A stretch of 57,038 bases of DNA from Fontimonas thermophila (GCF_900113085.1 NZ_FOOC01000013.1:1-57038), one strand, 5' to 3'. Positions 44,047 through 56,592 are shown, counted from the stretch's first letter. Made by a program: numbers and translations. Notes: generated from the letters alone by a model not told the origin.

Positions 44047-46008
44047 ATGCATCCGTTCGCGCGCCGGCTCCAGGGAGTCCTGTGGGTTCTTATCTTGATG
44101 GTCGTGTGGCTTTCCGCCGGCGCTGCCCATGCCAGCGCCTCTGCCGACTCGGTTGCGACCATCTGGCGGCTGCTCGATTACATCGCCGTGGATTATCGCG
44201 GAGCGGTCGATGAGCAGGGAGCCGTCATCGATGCCGGTGAATACGCCGAGATGCAAGAGTTCGCGCGCACCGTCGCCGAGCGGCTGGCGGCACTGCCTGC
44301 GATTGAGGCTGCGCCGCAGTTGCAGGCGCAGGCGGCGGCTCTGGTCGCAGCGATCGATGCGCGTCACAAACCGCAGCACATCGCTCAAGCTGCGCGCAGT
44401 CTGGCGGATGATCTGATCGTGGCTTACCCGATCGTGCTGGCGCCAGCCGCGCCGCCGGATCTCGCCCGCGGACAGGCGCTTTATGCCGAGCACTGCGCAG
44501 CTTGTCACGGTGCACGGGGCGCTGGCGACGGACCGCTTGCCGCTGGCATGGATCCGCCACCGATTGCCTTCACCGACGCCGAACGCGCATCCGAACGCAG
44601 CCTGCTGGCGCTTTACCAGGTGACGACGCAGGGCCTCGACGGTACGGCGATGCCGAGTTTTGCCCATCTCTCCGCGGAAGACCGCTGGGCGCTGGCGTTT
44701 TATGTCGGCGGGCTTGCCTTTTCTCCAGAGCAGGCGCAGCGCGGTGCCGCGTTGTGGCGCGAAGGGATCGGGCGCAGCCTGCTGCCCGATCTGAAGACGC
44801 TGAGCGCGACCACGCCGGCTGCGCTCGCCACCGCACTGGGCCCTGAGCCGGCAACGGCGCTGATGGCCTATCTGCGCCATTCACCGGATGCCGTCATCGC
44901 CGGCAGTAGTCAATGGCTGGCCATCGCCCGCGAGCGGCTCGATCGGATGCGCAAGGCCTATGCGAGCGGTGATCGCCGCGCCGCGGCGGATGCGGCGCTG
45001 TCGGCCTATCTCGATGGTTTCGAGCCGATCGAACCCTTGCTGGCCACGCGCGATTCAGCACTGCGCACGCGTGTGGAAGCCGCGATGACCGAGCTGCGTG
45101 CACGGATCGCCCGCGGCGCGGCGCCCTCCGAGGTCGAAGCGCAGGCACAAACCGTCGCTGGATTGTTCGACGAGACCGAGCGCGTCCTTGGTGCGAATGC
45201 AGCCGATGGCGCGCAGGCCTTTTCGACTTTCCTCGGGGCTTTGACGATTCTGCTGCGCGAGGGGTTGGAGGCGCTGCTGATCGTCGTGGCCATCGTCGCT
45301 TTTCTGCGCAAAGCCGAGCGCAGCGAAGTGCTGCCCTACGTGCACATTGGCTGGATCGGGGCACTGGCTGCGGGTGTGGCGACCTGGGGTGTGGCGACGT
45401 ACCTCGTCAGCATCAGCGGCGCCGGCCGCGAGCTGACCGAGGGTATCGCTGCCTTATTCGCCGCGGCGGTGTTGCTGTTCGTCGGCATCTGGATGCATGG
45501 CAAGAGTCAGGCCGGCGCCTGGCAGCGGTATGTCCGGCAGAAGCTGTCGCAAGCCTTGTCGAAGCGTTCGGCCTGGTTTCTGGCACTGCTGGCCTTCGTC
45601 GTCGTTTATCGCGAGGTGTTCGAAACGATCCTGTTCTACGCCGCGATGTGGACGCAGGGCGGGCACCGCGCGATCGTCGCCGGTGCCACGACCGCGGCCC
45701 TGCTGCTCGTGGCGATCGCCTGGGCCATGCTGCGCTGGTCACGGCGTTTGCCGATCGCGCAGTTTTTTGCCATCAGTGCCGCGCTGGTCGCGGTGCTGAC
45801 CGTCGTGCTCGCCGGCAAGGGTATCGCCGCGCTGCAAGAGGCTGGCGTCATCGGTGTGCGCACGCTCGATGCACCGCGTATCGACTGGCTCGGCATCCAT
45901 CCGACCTGGCAGGGCATCGGCGTACAGCTCGCCGTCGTGCTTGTGCTGATCGGTGGGTTTGCCTGGAACCGCCATACGGCGCGGATCGCGGCACAACGGA
46001 CCGCCTGA
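44047..46008 (+). CDS. FTR1-family iron permease with fused cytochrome c domain
   Basis: A 653-residue inner-membrane iron importer from ATG 44047. A signal-like hydrophobic segment (10-30) leads to a periplasmic helical part, then a c-type heme site CAACH at 150-154 with a probable axial Met202 (GTAMPSF). From about 395 the FTR1 permease begins, with REGLE at 404-408 and the divergent second motif REVFE at 522-526, embedded in about seven helices. FTR1 imports ferric iron produced by an oxidase; a covalent heme domain may supply the electron step in place of a separate oxidase. The Fur box upstream agrees with iron control. Confidence 0.88.
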   Translation: MHPFARRLQGVLWVLILMVVWLSAGAAHASASADSVATIWRLLDYIAVDYRGAVDEQGAVIDAGEYAEMQEFARTVAERLAALPAIEAAPQLQAQAAALVAAIDARHKPQHIAQAARSLADDLIVAYPIVLAPAAPPDLARGQALYAEHCAACHGARGAGDGPLAAGMDPPPIAFTDAERASERSLLALYQVTTQGLDGTAMPSFAHLSAEDRWALAFYVGGLAFSPEQAQRGAALWREGIGRSLLPDLKTLSATTPAALATALGPEPATALMAYLRHSPDAVIAGSSQWLAIARERLDRMRKAYASGDRRAAADAALSAYLDGFEPIEPLLATRDSALRTRVEAAMTELRARIARGAAPSEVEAQAQTVAGLFDETERVLGANAADGAQAFSTFLGALTILLREGLEALLIVVAIVAFLRKAERSEVLPYVHIGWIGALAAGVATWGVATYLVSISGAGRELTEGIAALFAAAVLLFVGIWMHGKSQAGAWQRYVRQKLSQALSKRSAWFLALLAFVVVYREVFETILFYAAMWTQGGHRAIVAGATTAALLLVAIAWAMLRWSRRLPIAQFFAISAALVAVLTVVLAGKGIAALQEAGVIGVRTLDAPRIDWLGIHPTWQGIGVQLAVVLVLIGGFAWNRHTARIAAQRTA

Positions 46009-46152
46009 AAACCTGATCGATGCGATCAGGTCCCTTTTCCTGCCCTGGATCGCGCAGGACCTCGCTCTCGTCGTATCAGGCAAGCCGTTTGCGGGCTTGG
46101 GCAGGTGGTGGGTTCGGTTGGTTCTCGCATGCGTCTGCGAGGCAGGATGAAT

Positions 46153-46188
46153 GACGCCGGCATGCCGGGATCTCGGCATGCCGGCGTC
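46153..46188. terminator. Strong hairpin between convergent FTR1 and clpB genes
   Basis: GACGCCGGCATGCCG (46153-46167) and CGGCATGCCGGCGTC (46174-46188) form a perfect 15-base stem with a six-base loop. It ends 11 bases before the clpB stop codon. No T-run follows on either strand, so intrinsic termination is uncertain; it may stabilise 3' ends or form a cruciform. Confidence 0.45.
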
Positions 46189-46199
46189 GCAACCGGATC

Positions 46200-48803
<2,604 letters not shown>

Positions 48804-48837
48804 GGGGAGTTTCCGTAAAAACCAATCTTGCCCCGAC

Positions 48838-48865
48838 AGATGCGGGTGGGCGGCGGCAATTCAAG
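48838..48865 (-). promoter_or_regulatory. Candidate sigma-32 (RpoH) promoter for clpB
   Basis: CTTGAA (minus strand, 48860-48865) is followed after 14 bases by CCGCATCT (48838-48845), which differs at one position from the RpoH -10 CCCCATnT. It lies about 35 bases before the clpB ATG. This is the expected control for clpB. Confidence 0.6.
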
Positions 48866-49052
48866 TATGACCGGGCCAAATTGTCGGCGTGCGCGGAAAG
48901 GCGTACAGTCAGGCGGTACCGTATGGGATTTGCCGCTAAAAGAGTCGGCACCCTGTGCGGCATGACCAGAATAACGGGGCCCCGCGGAGGGCCGATCAAT
49001 CGAGGAAAGACCACTGCTCCCGCCCCCCGGAGCGGTTGTGACCGGGATACGC

Positions 49053-50498
49053 ATGGTGGAGGATCGGTACGTGAGCGAAGCGTGGTCGGGTGTTGGGATT
49101 CGCGGAACATCGGCAGTGACGGCAAGGAGTGGGACGGCGGCGACCCTGTTTCAGGGCTTGCTGTACAGCGGTGTGGTCACCGGTTTGCTCGTATTGATCG
49201 TCCGCGCCTACGGTGAACAGCTATCGACCCCGTACCGGGTACTGGCTCTGCTCGCTGCTGCGTTTTCGTTCTTGATGCTGGGGCGGTTCGATCTGCTCGC
49301 CGCCTGGCACATGGGGCGCCCCGGCTCGATTGGTACATAGGTGCTCTACACCTGGGCGGTGATCGTCGGTCTGCTGCTGTTTATCGCCTACGTCGCCAAG
49401 TATTCGAGCTACTTTTCGCGTGTGATCATGACCGCCTGGATCGTGATGACACCGGCCGCGCTTGCCGCTCTGAATCTGCTTGCGCGTGGCTTCGCACGCC
49501 GGTTCGTGCCGCATGCGATCGCCCAGCGCAGCGCGGTGATCGTCTTTGCCAATGAGTCGGCGCAGCTACTCGCACGCAGTCTGCAGGAATCGGACTTCTA
49601 CCGGCTCGAAGGATTTTTCGATGACCGCGGCGATGCCCGCATCGGGGTGGCATCACGCATGGCACCACACCTCGGCAGAATCGCGGATCTCACGCCATAC
49701 ATCCGCGCCAAAGGTATCGATGTCGTGTTCGTGATGTTGCCGGAGCAGGGGATCGGACGGGCGCTGGAAATCGCAGACGAGCTTGGCGATACCACGGCCT
49801 CGGTTTATTTCGTGCCCAACTTCGCAATGTACGACATTCTCGGTGCCGAGCTCTCCGAGATCGAGGGAGTGCCGGTCCTGAAGGTGGCGGAGACGCCGCT
49901 GTTCGGCGTCGATGGGCTGTACAAGCATGTCTTCGACTTCACCGCGGCTTTCTTCGGTCTGCTGGTGCTCTCGCCGGTCTTTTTGCTCGTGGCACTCGCG
50001 GTGCGCCTGGATTCACCAGGGCCGGTTCTCTACCGACAGAAACGCTACGGGCTCAACGGCCAGGAATTCGTCGTCTATAAATTCCGGACGATGCGCATCA
50101 ACGATCCGGAGGATCGAATCGTTCAGGTGTCGCGTGACGATCCGCGGGTGACCCGGGTCGGGCGTTTTCTCCGGCGCACATCCATCGACGAGCTGCCACA
50201 GTTGTGGAACGTCGTGCGCGGCGACATGAGCCTGGTCGGGCCACGCCCGCACGCCGTGCAGCACAACGAGTACTACCGCAAGGCTGTCAAGCGCTACATG
50301 CTGCGCCACAAGGTCAAGCCGGGCCTGACCGGCTGGGCCCAGGTCAACGGCTTGCGGGGGCCGACCGCGGAACTGGCCAGCATGGAAGAGCGCTTGCGCT
50401 ACGATCTCGACTACATCCGCCGCTGGACGCCTTGGCTGGACATCAAAATCATCTTCATGACCCTGCTGATGATTCTGCGTGATCGCAACGCGTTCTAG
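49053..50498 (+). pseudogene. Undecaprenyl-phosphate sugar phosphotransferase (WcaJ/EpsB-like) interrupted by an amber codon
   Basis: The gene encodes a polyprenyl-phosphate hexose-1-phosphate transferase that primes exopolysaccharide synthesis. The N-terminal membrane part (49053-49337) and the remainder (from 49341) lie in one frame, separated by TAG at 49338-49340 between GSIGT and LYTWAVIVGLL. Read through, the total fits the family's 460-480 residues. After the stop, the PglC-like catalytic domain is intact: [48 protein letters not shown] at 49071 behind GGAGG is the better start by ribosome site. The part from GTG 49341 alone could still be made. No other polysaccharide genes adjoin it. 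Confidence 0.75.
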
Positions 50499-50639
50499 CG
50501 GGCTGGGGTCCGCGCGATTGGCGCTGTCAAACTCGTTCTCTCCTTGCCAGCCAATGGCTTGCGGCGATATTGTCAGTGCCGTGTCAGCTTGACGAAAGGC
50601 TATTGCGGTGCCGGCGGCTGAACGTCGCGGGGCGCGTGC

Positions 50640-51218
50640 ATGCGAATCGGACCGATGGATCATCTTCCGGCCATCCTGAAAGTCGATGCCAGTGGCATGC
50701 CGGTGGCGTGGATTCACTGGCAGACGGCGGTCGTGCTATATGCGCGTGAGCGTGTGCGCTGGGAAGCCGGCGCGAAGCGTTTCGTGATCCGGGGTGGCAT
50801 CAATGCTCGCACGGGCCGGCGGTCGTCCATCGAAATCGGCTCGATCATCGCCGTGGCCGATCGTTCCCATCGCCATCTGCGCGGGGTTCCTCTGCTGACC
50901 AACCGCACGCTGTTCCAGCGCGACCGCCATCTATGCCTGTATTGCGGCCGGCAGTTTCCACCGGCCCAATTGACGCGCGACCACGTCGTGCCCGCCTCGC
51001 GTGGGGGGCGTTCGGTCTGGGAGAATTGCGTCACGGCCTGCCGTGCCTGTAACCAGCGCAAGGACAACCGCACGCCGGAGGAGGCCAACATGAAGCTTCT
51101 GGCCGTGCCCTATACCCCGAATCTGGCCGAGTATCTGATTCTGTCCAATCGCCGCATTCTGGCCGACCAGATGGAATTCCTGCTGGCCCACGCGCCAACG
51201 CATGCGCGCATGCTGTGA
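50640..51218 (+). CDS. HNH endonuclease
   Basis: A 192-residue protein with a beta-strand-rich N-terminal region and an HNH nuclease at about 95-150. The motif reads LCLYCGRQFPPAQLTRDHVVPASRGG, then NCVTACRACNQRKDNRTPEEA, with two CxxC zinc pairs and the DH of the active site. Single-copy housekeeping HNH proteins of this layout are common in gammaproteobacteria; the biological target is not established. No phage genes or methylase lie beside it. The start at 50640 could move to ATG 50655. Confidence 0.85.
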   Translation: MRIGPMDHLPAILKVDASGMPVAWIHWQTAVVLYARERVRWEAGAKRFVIRGGINARTGRRSSIEIGSIIAVADRSHRHLRGVPLLTNRTLFQRDRHLCLYCGRQFPPAQLTRDHVVPASRGGRSVWENCVTACRACNQRKDNRTPEEANMKLLAVPYTPNLAEYLILSNRRILADQMEFLLAHAPTHARML

Positions 51219-51390
51219 ACGGCCGCTTCCACCCGATCAGGGGAATGGTGCTGTGGCATCGACATCGGCAGAATGGGCTAGGCGGCGGTGCCAGAAGTGA
51301 CGTATCGTTCGACATGAGATGTGAACTGGTGCACAGTTTTTCAGAAGAACGGCGGCAGCGCCGTCGCTCGGCACCGATGGGGGTAGAACG

Positions 51391-53532
51391 ATGATGGCAA
51401 AAGCGCAGACGCAGACCGCCGGGGGGAGTGCGTCGCAACCGGGTTCTGGCGCAACGGGAACGCCCAACCCGATCATCGCAGCATTGCATGAGATGGCCGT
51501 CTCGGTGCTCAGCGAGCAGCTGCGCGAGATGTTCGAAAAAGCCGACGACATTCTGTTCGATTCGGCCGAAAAAGCCCGTGCCAGCGACGAGCAGCGTCTG
51601 TACCTGGACACCATGCGGATCGTGCGTGTCCAGCGCAACAAGATCATCCAGGCCTTCCAGGAGTCGCTGCGCAGCGCGCTCGCCGGTCTGGACAGCGCAG
51701 ACGACGCCGAGGAAACAGCGCGGCTTGACGACATCAGCCAATGGTCGTTGCAGGACGGTGACGCCCTCGAGGAGCGCATTGCGGTCAGCAACATGCAGAC
51801 CAAGGCGGCTTCGCTGCACGCGCACGAGCTGGTCGAGCTGCAACGCCGGCTCGCGCGTCTGGCCGATCTGAGTGGTGGTGGGCTGTCGCCCGATTCGATG
51901 TCGCCGGCGCGCATCATTCGCGCCTTCCAGAACTCGATGCGTGATCTGAGCGTCGATTTCCCGATCAAGCTCGTGATCTACAAGCTGTTCGACCGCGTCG
52001 TCGTCGGTCGGCTGTCCGAAGTGTTTGTCGGCGCCAACCAGTTACTGGCCGTACACGGGATCGAGCCGCAGGCCGATGCTCTACCACGCCCACGTCCGCT
52101 CCCGCCGCGGCAGGCGCGCAGCCTGCCGCCGGAGGCGGGGGTGCCGGCCTGGGCGGCAGGTTTCGACAGCACGATGATCAACCGTTTTGCCGCGCTGCCT
52201 GGCGGGGTTGCCGCCGATACTTCATATGGAAGCCTGGGCGTGCCGGGAGGCAACTGGGCAGCAGCGCCCGCGTTTGCGCCGGCGACATCCACTGGCGCCT
52301 ATACGGACGGCATCCTGGCTCAGGAGGTCACGCATATCCTCAGCGCTTATGCGCAGGGCCGGCGGCCGCAGGCGCCGGCATGGCTGCCGCCGGAGAATGT
52401 CGCGTTGGTCGCGCGCATGTTCGACGGTTATTACCGGGATCCGCGGCTGCCCGACAATCTCAAGCCGATGCTGGCCAAGCTGCAGATGCCGGTGATGAAG
52501 ATGGCGCTTGCCGATCCCCGCTTTTTTACCGATCCCCAGCATCCGGCGCGGCGCACGATCAACGATCTCTTCGAGATGCTGCTGCAATTCGGTGCCGCCG
52601 AGGCCGCACCATCGCCGCAGATGGTCAATGAACTGCAGGGGTTGGTCGATGCCGTCGGGCAGGCCTTCAATCTCGACCCAGCGCGGCTGCGCGCCGAATC
52701 GCGTGATCCGGTCGATGACCGTACGGCCGAAAGCTTCCTGCGCGAGCAGGAAGAACAACAGCAGAAAAAGAACCGCGCACGCATCGAGCGTGTGCGCCGG
52801 ATCGTGTCGTATGAACTCAAACGCCGTATCGGCGACCGCCGGATCGCGCCAGGCGTGATGCGGCTCATGCTGTCCGGTTTCGGCCCGCTGCTGTGCCTCG
52901 ATTACATCCGCAATGGCATCGAGGGGGCATCGTGGACCCAGACCATGCGTTTGGTGGACCGCGTGCTCGCAAGCCTGGAGCCGACGCACGCCACGGCCGA
53001 AGCACGTGCGGCCGAGGAGGCCGAGATCGTGGCCACGATCTCACGCCGGCTCGCCAACATCGGGTTCTCCGAAGAACGCCTGGAAGAAATCATTTCCGGC
53101 CTGCTGCAGGCTTATCTCGAACTCGCCAAGCATCCGCCCCGTCCAGCCGCGCCTGCGGCCGATGTCACGAGTCCGTCTTCCGCCGAGCCCCCGAAGTTAC
53201 CGCTCGAACAAGAACTGCAGGGCTTGCTGTCGATTCTCCTGGTGCCGGGTGCTTGGTTCACCCTCTGGGATCCCGCGGCACAGACCAAACACTGGGTGCG
53301 GGTCAGGGGTTATTACCCGGCGCAGGACAATGTCATGTTCGGCCACTACATGGAAGAGCGGTATCTGCGCATGCGGGCCACGGCGTTCGCGACGGCTCTG
53401 GTCGAGGGCCACGCATCGGCCATCGATCCTTCGCCAGAGCTGCAGAGCGCCATCGCTCGCCTGGCGGAGTTGCCGTTCGAGCGAACGACAGACTCCATCG
53501 TCTGGACGACCGCTGAGGGGCGTCCCGTATAA
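51391..53532 (+). CDS. DUF1631 family protein
   Basis: A 713-residue mostly helical, cytoplasmic protein of the DUF1631 type. Recognisable blocks are LREMFEKADDILFDSAEKA, DTMRIVRVQRNKIIQAFQ, VARMFDGYYRDPRLPDNLKPML, LQMPVMKMALADPRFFTDPQHPARR and RRIVSYELKRRI. The C-terminus (WFTLWDPAAQTKHWVRVRGYY) looks like a small beta barrel. Some database entries give such proteins a thymidine-phosphorylase label, which sequence does not support. Function is unknown; pseudomonad homologues are conserved. The stretch 51219-51390 upstream holds no gene I can support. Confidence 0.85.
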   Translation: MMAKAQTQTAGGSASQPGSGATGTPNPIIAALHEMAVSVLSEQLREMFEKADDILFDSAEKARASDEQRLYLDTMRIVRVQRNKIIQAFQESLRSALAGLDSADDAEETARLDDISQWSLQDGDALEERIAVSNMQTKAASLHAHELVELQRRLARLADLSGGGLSPDSMSPARIIRAFQNSMRDLSVDFPIKLVIYKLFDRVVVGRLSEVFVGANQLLAVHGIEPQADALPRPRPLPPRQARSLPPEAGVPAWAAGFDSTMINRFAALPGGVAADTSYGSLGVPGGNWAAAPAFAPATSTGAYTDGILAQEVTHILSAYAQGRRPQAPAWLPPENVALVARMFDGYYRDPRLPDNLKPMLAKLQMPVMKMALADPRFFTDPQHPARRTINDLFEMLLQFGAAEAAPSPQMVNELQGLVDAVGQAFNLDPARLRAESRDPVDDRTAESFLREQEEQQQKKNRARIERVRRIVSYELKRRIGDRRIAPGVMRLMLSGFGPLLCLDYIRNGIEGASWTQTMRLVDRVLASLEPTHATAEARAAEEAEIVATISRRLANIGFSEERLEEIISGLLQAYLELAKHPPRPAAPAADVTSPSSAEPPKLPLEQELQGLLSILLVPGAWFTLWDPAAQTKHWVRVRGYYPAQDNVMFGHYMEERYLRMRATAFATALVEGHASAIDPSPELQSAIARLAELPFERTTDSIVWTTAEGRPV

Positions 53533-53551
53533 CCGCCCACAACGGACCATG

Positions 53552-53580
53552 CACGGCCTGCCGAGATCGGCAGGCCCGTG
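53552..53580. terminator. Hairpin between convergent DUF1631 and small acidic-protein genes
   Basis: GGCCTGCCGA (53555-53564) and TCGGCAGGCC (53567-53576) form a 10-base perfect stem around GA, with flanking CAC and GTG able to extend it. No T-run follows. Its place between two convergent genes supports a transcription end or 3' stabiliser. Confidence 0.45.
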
Positions 53581-53588
53581 TCCCTGAG

Positions 53589-53816
53589 TTACAGGTCGTC
53601 TAGGTCGAGATCGTCGTCGACCAGGCGGCGCAGTTCGCGTTCTTCTTTGTATTTCTCGACGTCGCGCCAGTCACGTAGTTTGGTCGTCGCCGGACTGGCG
53701 ATCGGTTCCTCGACGCTCAGAACTTCCTCGTCTACGGTCTCGGCTTCGTCGACGAACTCGTCAAATGCTTTGGGAGCTTCGGTCTGGGTTTGCGTTTTTT
53801 TGGGTTTGCGCGGCAT
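53589..53816 (-). CDS. Small acidic protein, similar to the PA3496 family
   Basis: A 75-residue protein from ATG 53816, which has GAGGAAG about ten bases before it; an upstream in-frame start at 53861 is less well supported. It begins MPRKPKKTQTQTEAPK, a basic start, and becomes acidic (FDEFVDEAETVDEEVLSVEEP). It ends in KLRDWRDVEKYKEERELRRLVDDDLDLDDL. The terminal pattern resembles PA3496-family proteins annotated as putative envelope integrity proteins. No signal peptide or membrane segment is seen. Function is unknown. Confidence 0.65.
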   Translation of the reverse strand: MPRKPKKTQTQTEAPKAFDEFVDEAETVDEEVLSVEEPIASPATTKLRDWRDVEKYKEERELRRLVDDDLDLDDL

Positions 53817-53936
53817 TGCTGCGTACTTCCTCGACGAATGGCGGACGTCTGCCGCCAGCATTCGCGCGCGTTTTTAGCAGGCTTTGCCGACGACGGGAAG
53901 CCCTTGATGAAACATATTAAAAATCATGGAGATGCA

Positions 53937-56147
53937 TCATGGTTGTCGGGTTTTCCGGCGGCTCATGCGCAGCCGTGCGGCGAGCAGGACCATCGCCCAG
54001 ACCAGTGCGCCGGAGCCGATCACGCCGCCGCCGCTGCTGCTGCCGCGGTGCTGGGCTTCGACGCTGCAGGTTGCACCGCGCACGTCTTGCCCCGCCGGGG
54101 CAAGGAAGGTCTCGAGCGTGTACTCAAGCTGATCCTCGAGCGCATAGTTGAGCACGGTGACGTAATAAGTTCCGGCGACGGGCCTATCGATGACGACGCG
54201 CTCGGCGCCGTCTTCGGCGCCACCGATGTGATCCGCGTCGGTGAAGTAAGTGGGATCGTCCTCGGGTGGTGCGCCGAGATCGATGTTGTACTGTGGCGGT
54301 GTGCCGCGCTTGACCAGGATGTCGATGTCCGCGGGTGCCGCGGTGCAGAACACCAAACGGTTGTCGGCGGGAACGGTGGTGAGATCCAGGTGATAGGTGT
54401 GGAACTCATCATGCAGACCGGTGGAGAGCCGGGCCGATCGCGGCATGCCGAGTGCGAGTTTCGCCAGTTCCAAGCGGAAATGCCGCTGTGTCTGGTAGCC
54501 GCCGGCATTCGCGCGCAGCTCGAGTGCGAAATCACCCTCGGCATGGGGTACCGTCGGTGTGCCGACGCGCGCCGGAAATCTCAGCGTGGCGCGCCCGCCG
54601 GTTCCCAGCTCGGCGAGCGGGGGTGGTGCAGACGTGATGGTCACCGGAATGCCGCTCACCGACAGGGTCGCTTCGATGTTCGTGGCTGGTTGCCACAGAT
54701 TCTCGATGTCGATTTCGAGCGTCAGCGATTCGCCAGGGTCCAGCCGGTGGTTGCCATCGTCGATGAGCCGGACCGCGTGCACCACCAGGGACGGCCCAGG
54801 GGTGAGATCCAGGCTATTGTCGGCATCGATCCGTCCGCCGGCCGTCAGCAGGCCGGCATCACCGCCGTTGACGCCATCCTCCGCGCCCTCGATCAGACGG
54901 GCCTTGATCTCGCGGTAGGTGGCAGTGGGATGTGTCATCGCGATGAGGGCGGCGACTCCGGCCGTGTATGGCGAGGCGAACGAGGTGCCACTGACGCCAC
55001 AACTGCCGCCGTTCATGCAGTCGTTTGGCGTGCTCCAGCCGCCCCCGACGGTGGTCGTCACGATCTGTAAGCCGGGCGCAGCGACGTCGGTGGCGATCGG
55101 TCCGTACTGACTGAAGCTGGCGATATTGTCCTGACGGTTCGTCGCTGCCACCGTCACGATGTTGGAGGCATCGTAATTCGCCGGGTAGGCAGCGACCGAA
55201 TAGTCCAGATTGGAATCGGAATTGCCGGCTGAGGTCACCAGCAGCACACCGGCTTGCTCCAGCCTGCGGATCGCGTCGAACTCGGCCTGCGAGAAATCCG
55301 GGCCGCCATAACTGGCATTGATGATGCGCGCGCCGTGGGTGCGTGCGTAATCGTAGGCGGCGAGAATCGAAGCCGAGTCGAGGATCACCTCGCCATCCCG
55401 GATGCGTCCGACTTTGAGCGGCATCAGCTTGACGTTCCAGGCTACGCCGGCGACGCCGATGCCATTGTCACCGATGGCGCCAAGCGCGCCGGTGACCAGC
55501 GTGCCGTGGTCCAGGATCGGGTTTTCGGGGTTCGGATCGGCGTCATCTCCGGCGAGATCGGCGCCGGGCACGATGTTCGCGGCCAGATCGGGATGTCCGG
55601 TATCGATCGCATCATCGATGATGGCAACGATGACGTTGCCATTGCCGGTGCGGTCGGCCACGTCATCGCCATCGCGATCCCAGGCCTGGGGGAGATTCAT
55701 GTCGGCGCCGACGATGCTCGCCAACTCGGGGTCGTCGGTCGCGAAATTCGCCTGGCCGGTGCTGTGTAACCCCCACTGATGGGTAAAGAGCGGATCATTC
55801 GGAAATGCCGCATGCCGTTTGCGGATGTAATTGGGTTCGGCCCATGCGACCTCCGCTTGCTGGCGCAAGGCCGCGATCACGCCAGGGACATCGGTGAAAG
55901 CTGGGACTTCGAGCAATTCGATCTGCCCCTGCGCCAGCGTGCGCCGGACCCGCAAACCCAGCCTCTGTCGTGCCGATTTCGCGTGCAGCATGTTTGCGCC
56001 ATCGCGATACTGGACGATGACCTCGTCAGGCACATAGCCCTGATACGGTGCGTACTGCGCTGCCTCGGCAAACCCGATCGGCAATGCCACCACGGCCATG
56101 ACCAGGAGCATGTCGGTCGGATGGCGCATCAAAGTCTGAGTGTTCAT
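53937..56147 (-). CDS. Subtilisin-family serine protease with C-terminal GlyGly-type sorting tail
   Basis: A 736-residue secreted S8 protease. The signal peptide (about 1-29, ending FAEAA) is followed by a prodomain (to about 110). Catalytic residues are Asp178 (AIIDDAID), His214 (LDHGTLVTG) and Ser389 (GVSGTSFASPYTAG), with the oxyanion Asn309 (TSAGNS). Two beta-sandwich regions follow from about 460. The C-terminus SSSGGGVIGSG, hydrophobic helix LVWAMVLLAARL and basic RMSRRKTRQP fit a GlyGly-CTERM tail, normally processed by rhombosortase. No rhombosortase gene is nearby. Confidence 0.9.
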   Translation of the reverse strand: MNTQTLMRHPTDMLLVMAVVALPIGFAEAAQYAPYQGYVPDEVIVQYRDGANMLHAKSARQRLGLRVRRTLAQGQIELLEVPAFTDVPGVIAALRQQAEVAWAEPNYIRKRHAAFPNDPLFTHQWGLHSTGQANFATDDPELASIVGADMNLPQAWDRDGDDVADRTGNGNVIVAIIDDAIDTGHPDLAANIVPGADLAGDDADPNPENPILDHGTLVTGALGAIGDNGIGVAGVAWNVKLMPLKVGRIRDGEVILDSASILAAYDYARTHGARIINASYGGPDFSQAEFDAIRRLEQAGVLLVTSAGNSDSNLDYSVAAYPANYDASNIVTVAATNRQDNIASFSQYGPIATDVAAPGLQIVTTTVGGGWSTPNDCMNGGSCGVSGTSFASPYTAGVAALIAMTHPTATYREIKARLIEGAEDGVNGGDAGLLTAGGRIDADNSLDLTPGPSLVVHAVRLIDDGNHRLDPGESLTLEIDIENLWQPATNIEATLSVSGIPVTITSAPPPLAELGTGGRATLRFPARVGTPTVPHAEGDFALELRANAGGYQTQRHFRLELAKLALGMPRSARLSTGLHDEFHTYHLDLTTVPADNRLVFCTAAPADIDILVKRGTPPQYNIDLGAPPEDDPTYFTDADHIGGAEDGAERVVIDRPVAGTYYVTVLNYALEDQLEYTLETFLAPAGQDVRGATCSVEAQHRGSSSGGGVIGSGALVWAMVLLAARLRMSRRKTRQP

Positions 56148-56206
56148 GCCCGGTTCCTCGCCGCTGGCGTTTTACGCCGTGATCGGTAGAATAGCCGGCC
56201 TCGCGT

Positions 56207-56282
<76 letters not shown>

Positions 56283-56592
56283 CTCACTGCAAGGCTGGTT
56301 ACGCGCTGGCTTTTTTATCGCCCCGCGCAGGGCTGGCCGCAGCGGGTTGGGTGGACGGTGTGAATCTGATCCTCATCGTCCCGGATCCGCGATAAATCAC
56401 CGACCGCAGCAAACCCTGTCGCGGCCCCCTCAGTCGCAGTGCACTGCACAAACGTGTTGAACCTCGGCAGGTCGAACCCCGGCAGTTAGATTGATACGAT
56501 CGTCGGCGGGGTACGCAGTCGCTTTTAGCGCACCGCCGGCTGTGGGTGCGGCGGCTGGCATTTCACGCCCCACATGCTTTGTGCGCGCGTTT
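56283..56592. other. Intergenic stretch between two tRNA genes
   Basis: About 310 bases without a gene I can support. A T6 run near 56311-56316 after GC-rich sequence may end the tRNA-Ala transcript, though its hairpin is weak. I see no repeat, CRISPR or conserved RNA here. Confidence 0.5.
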
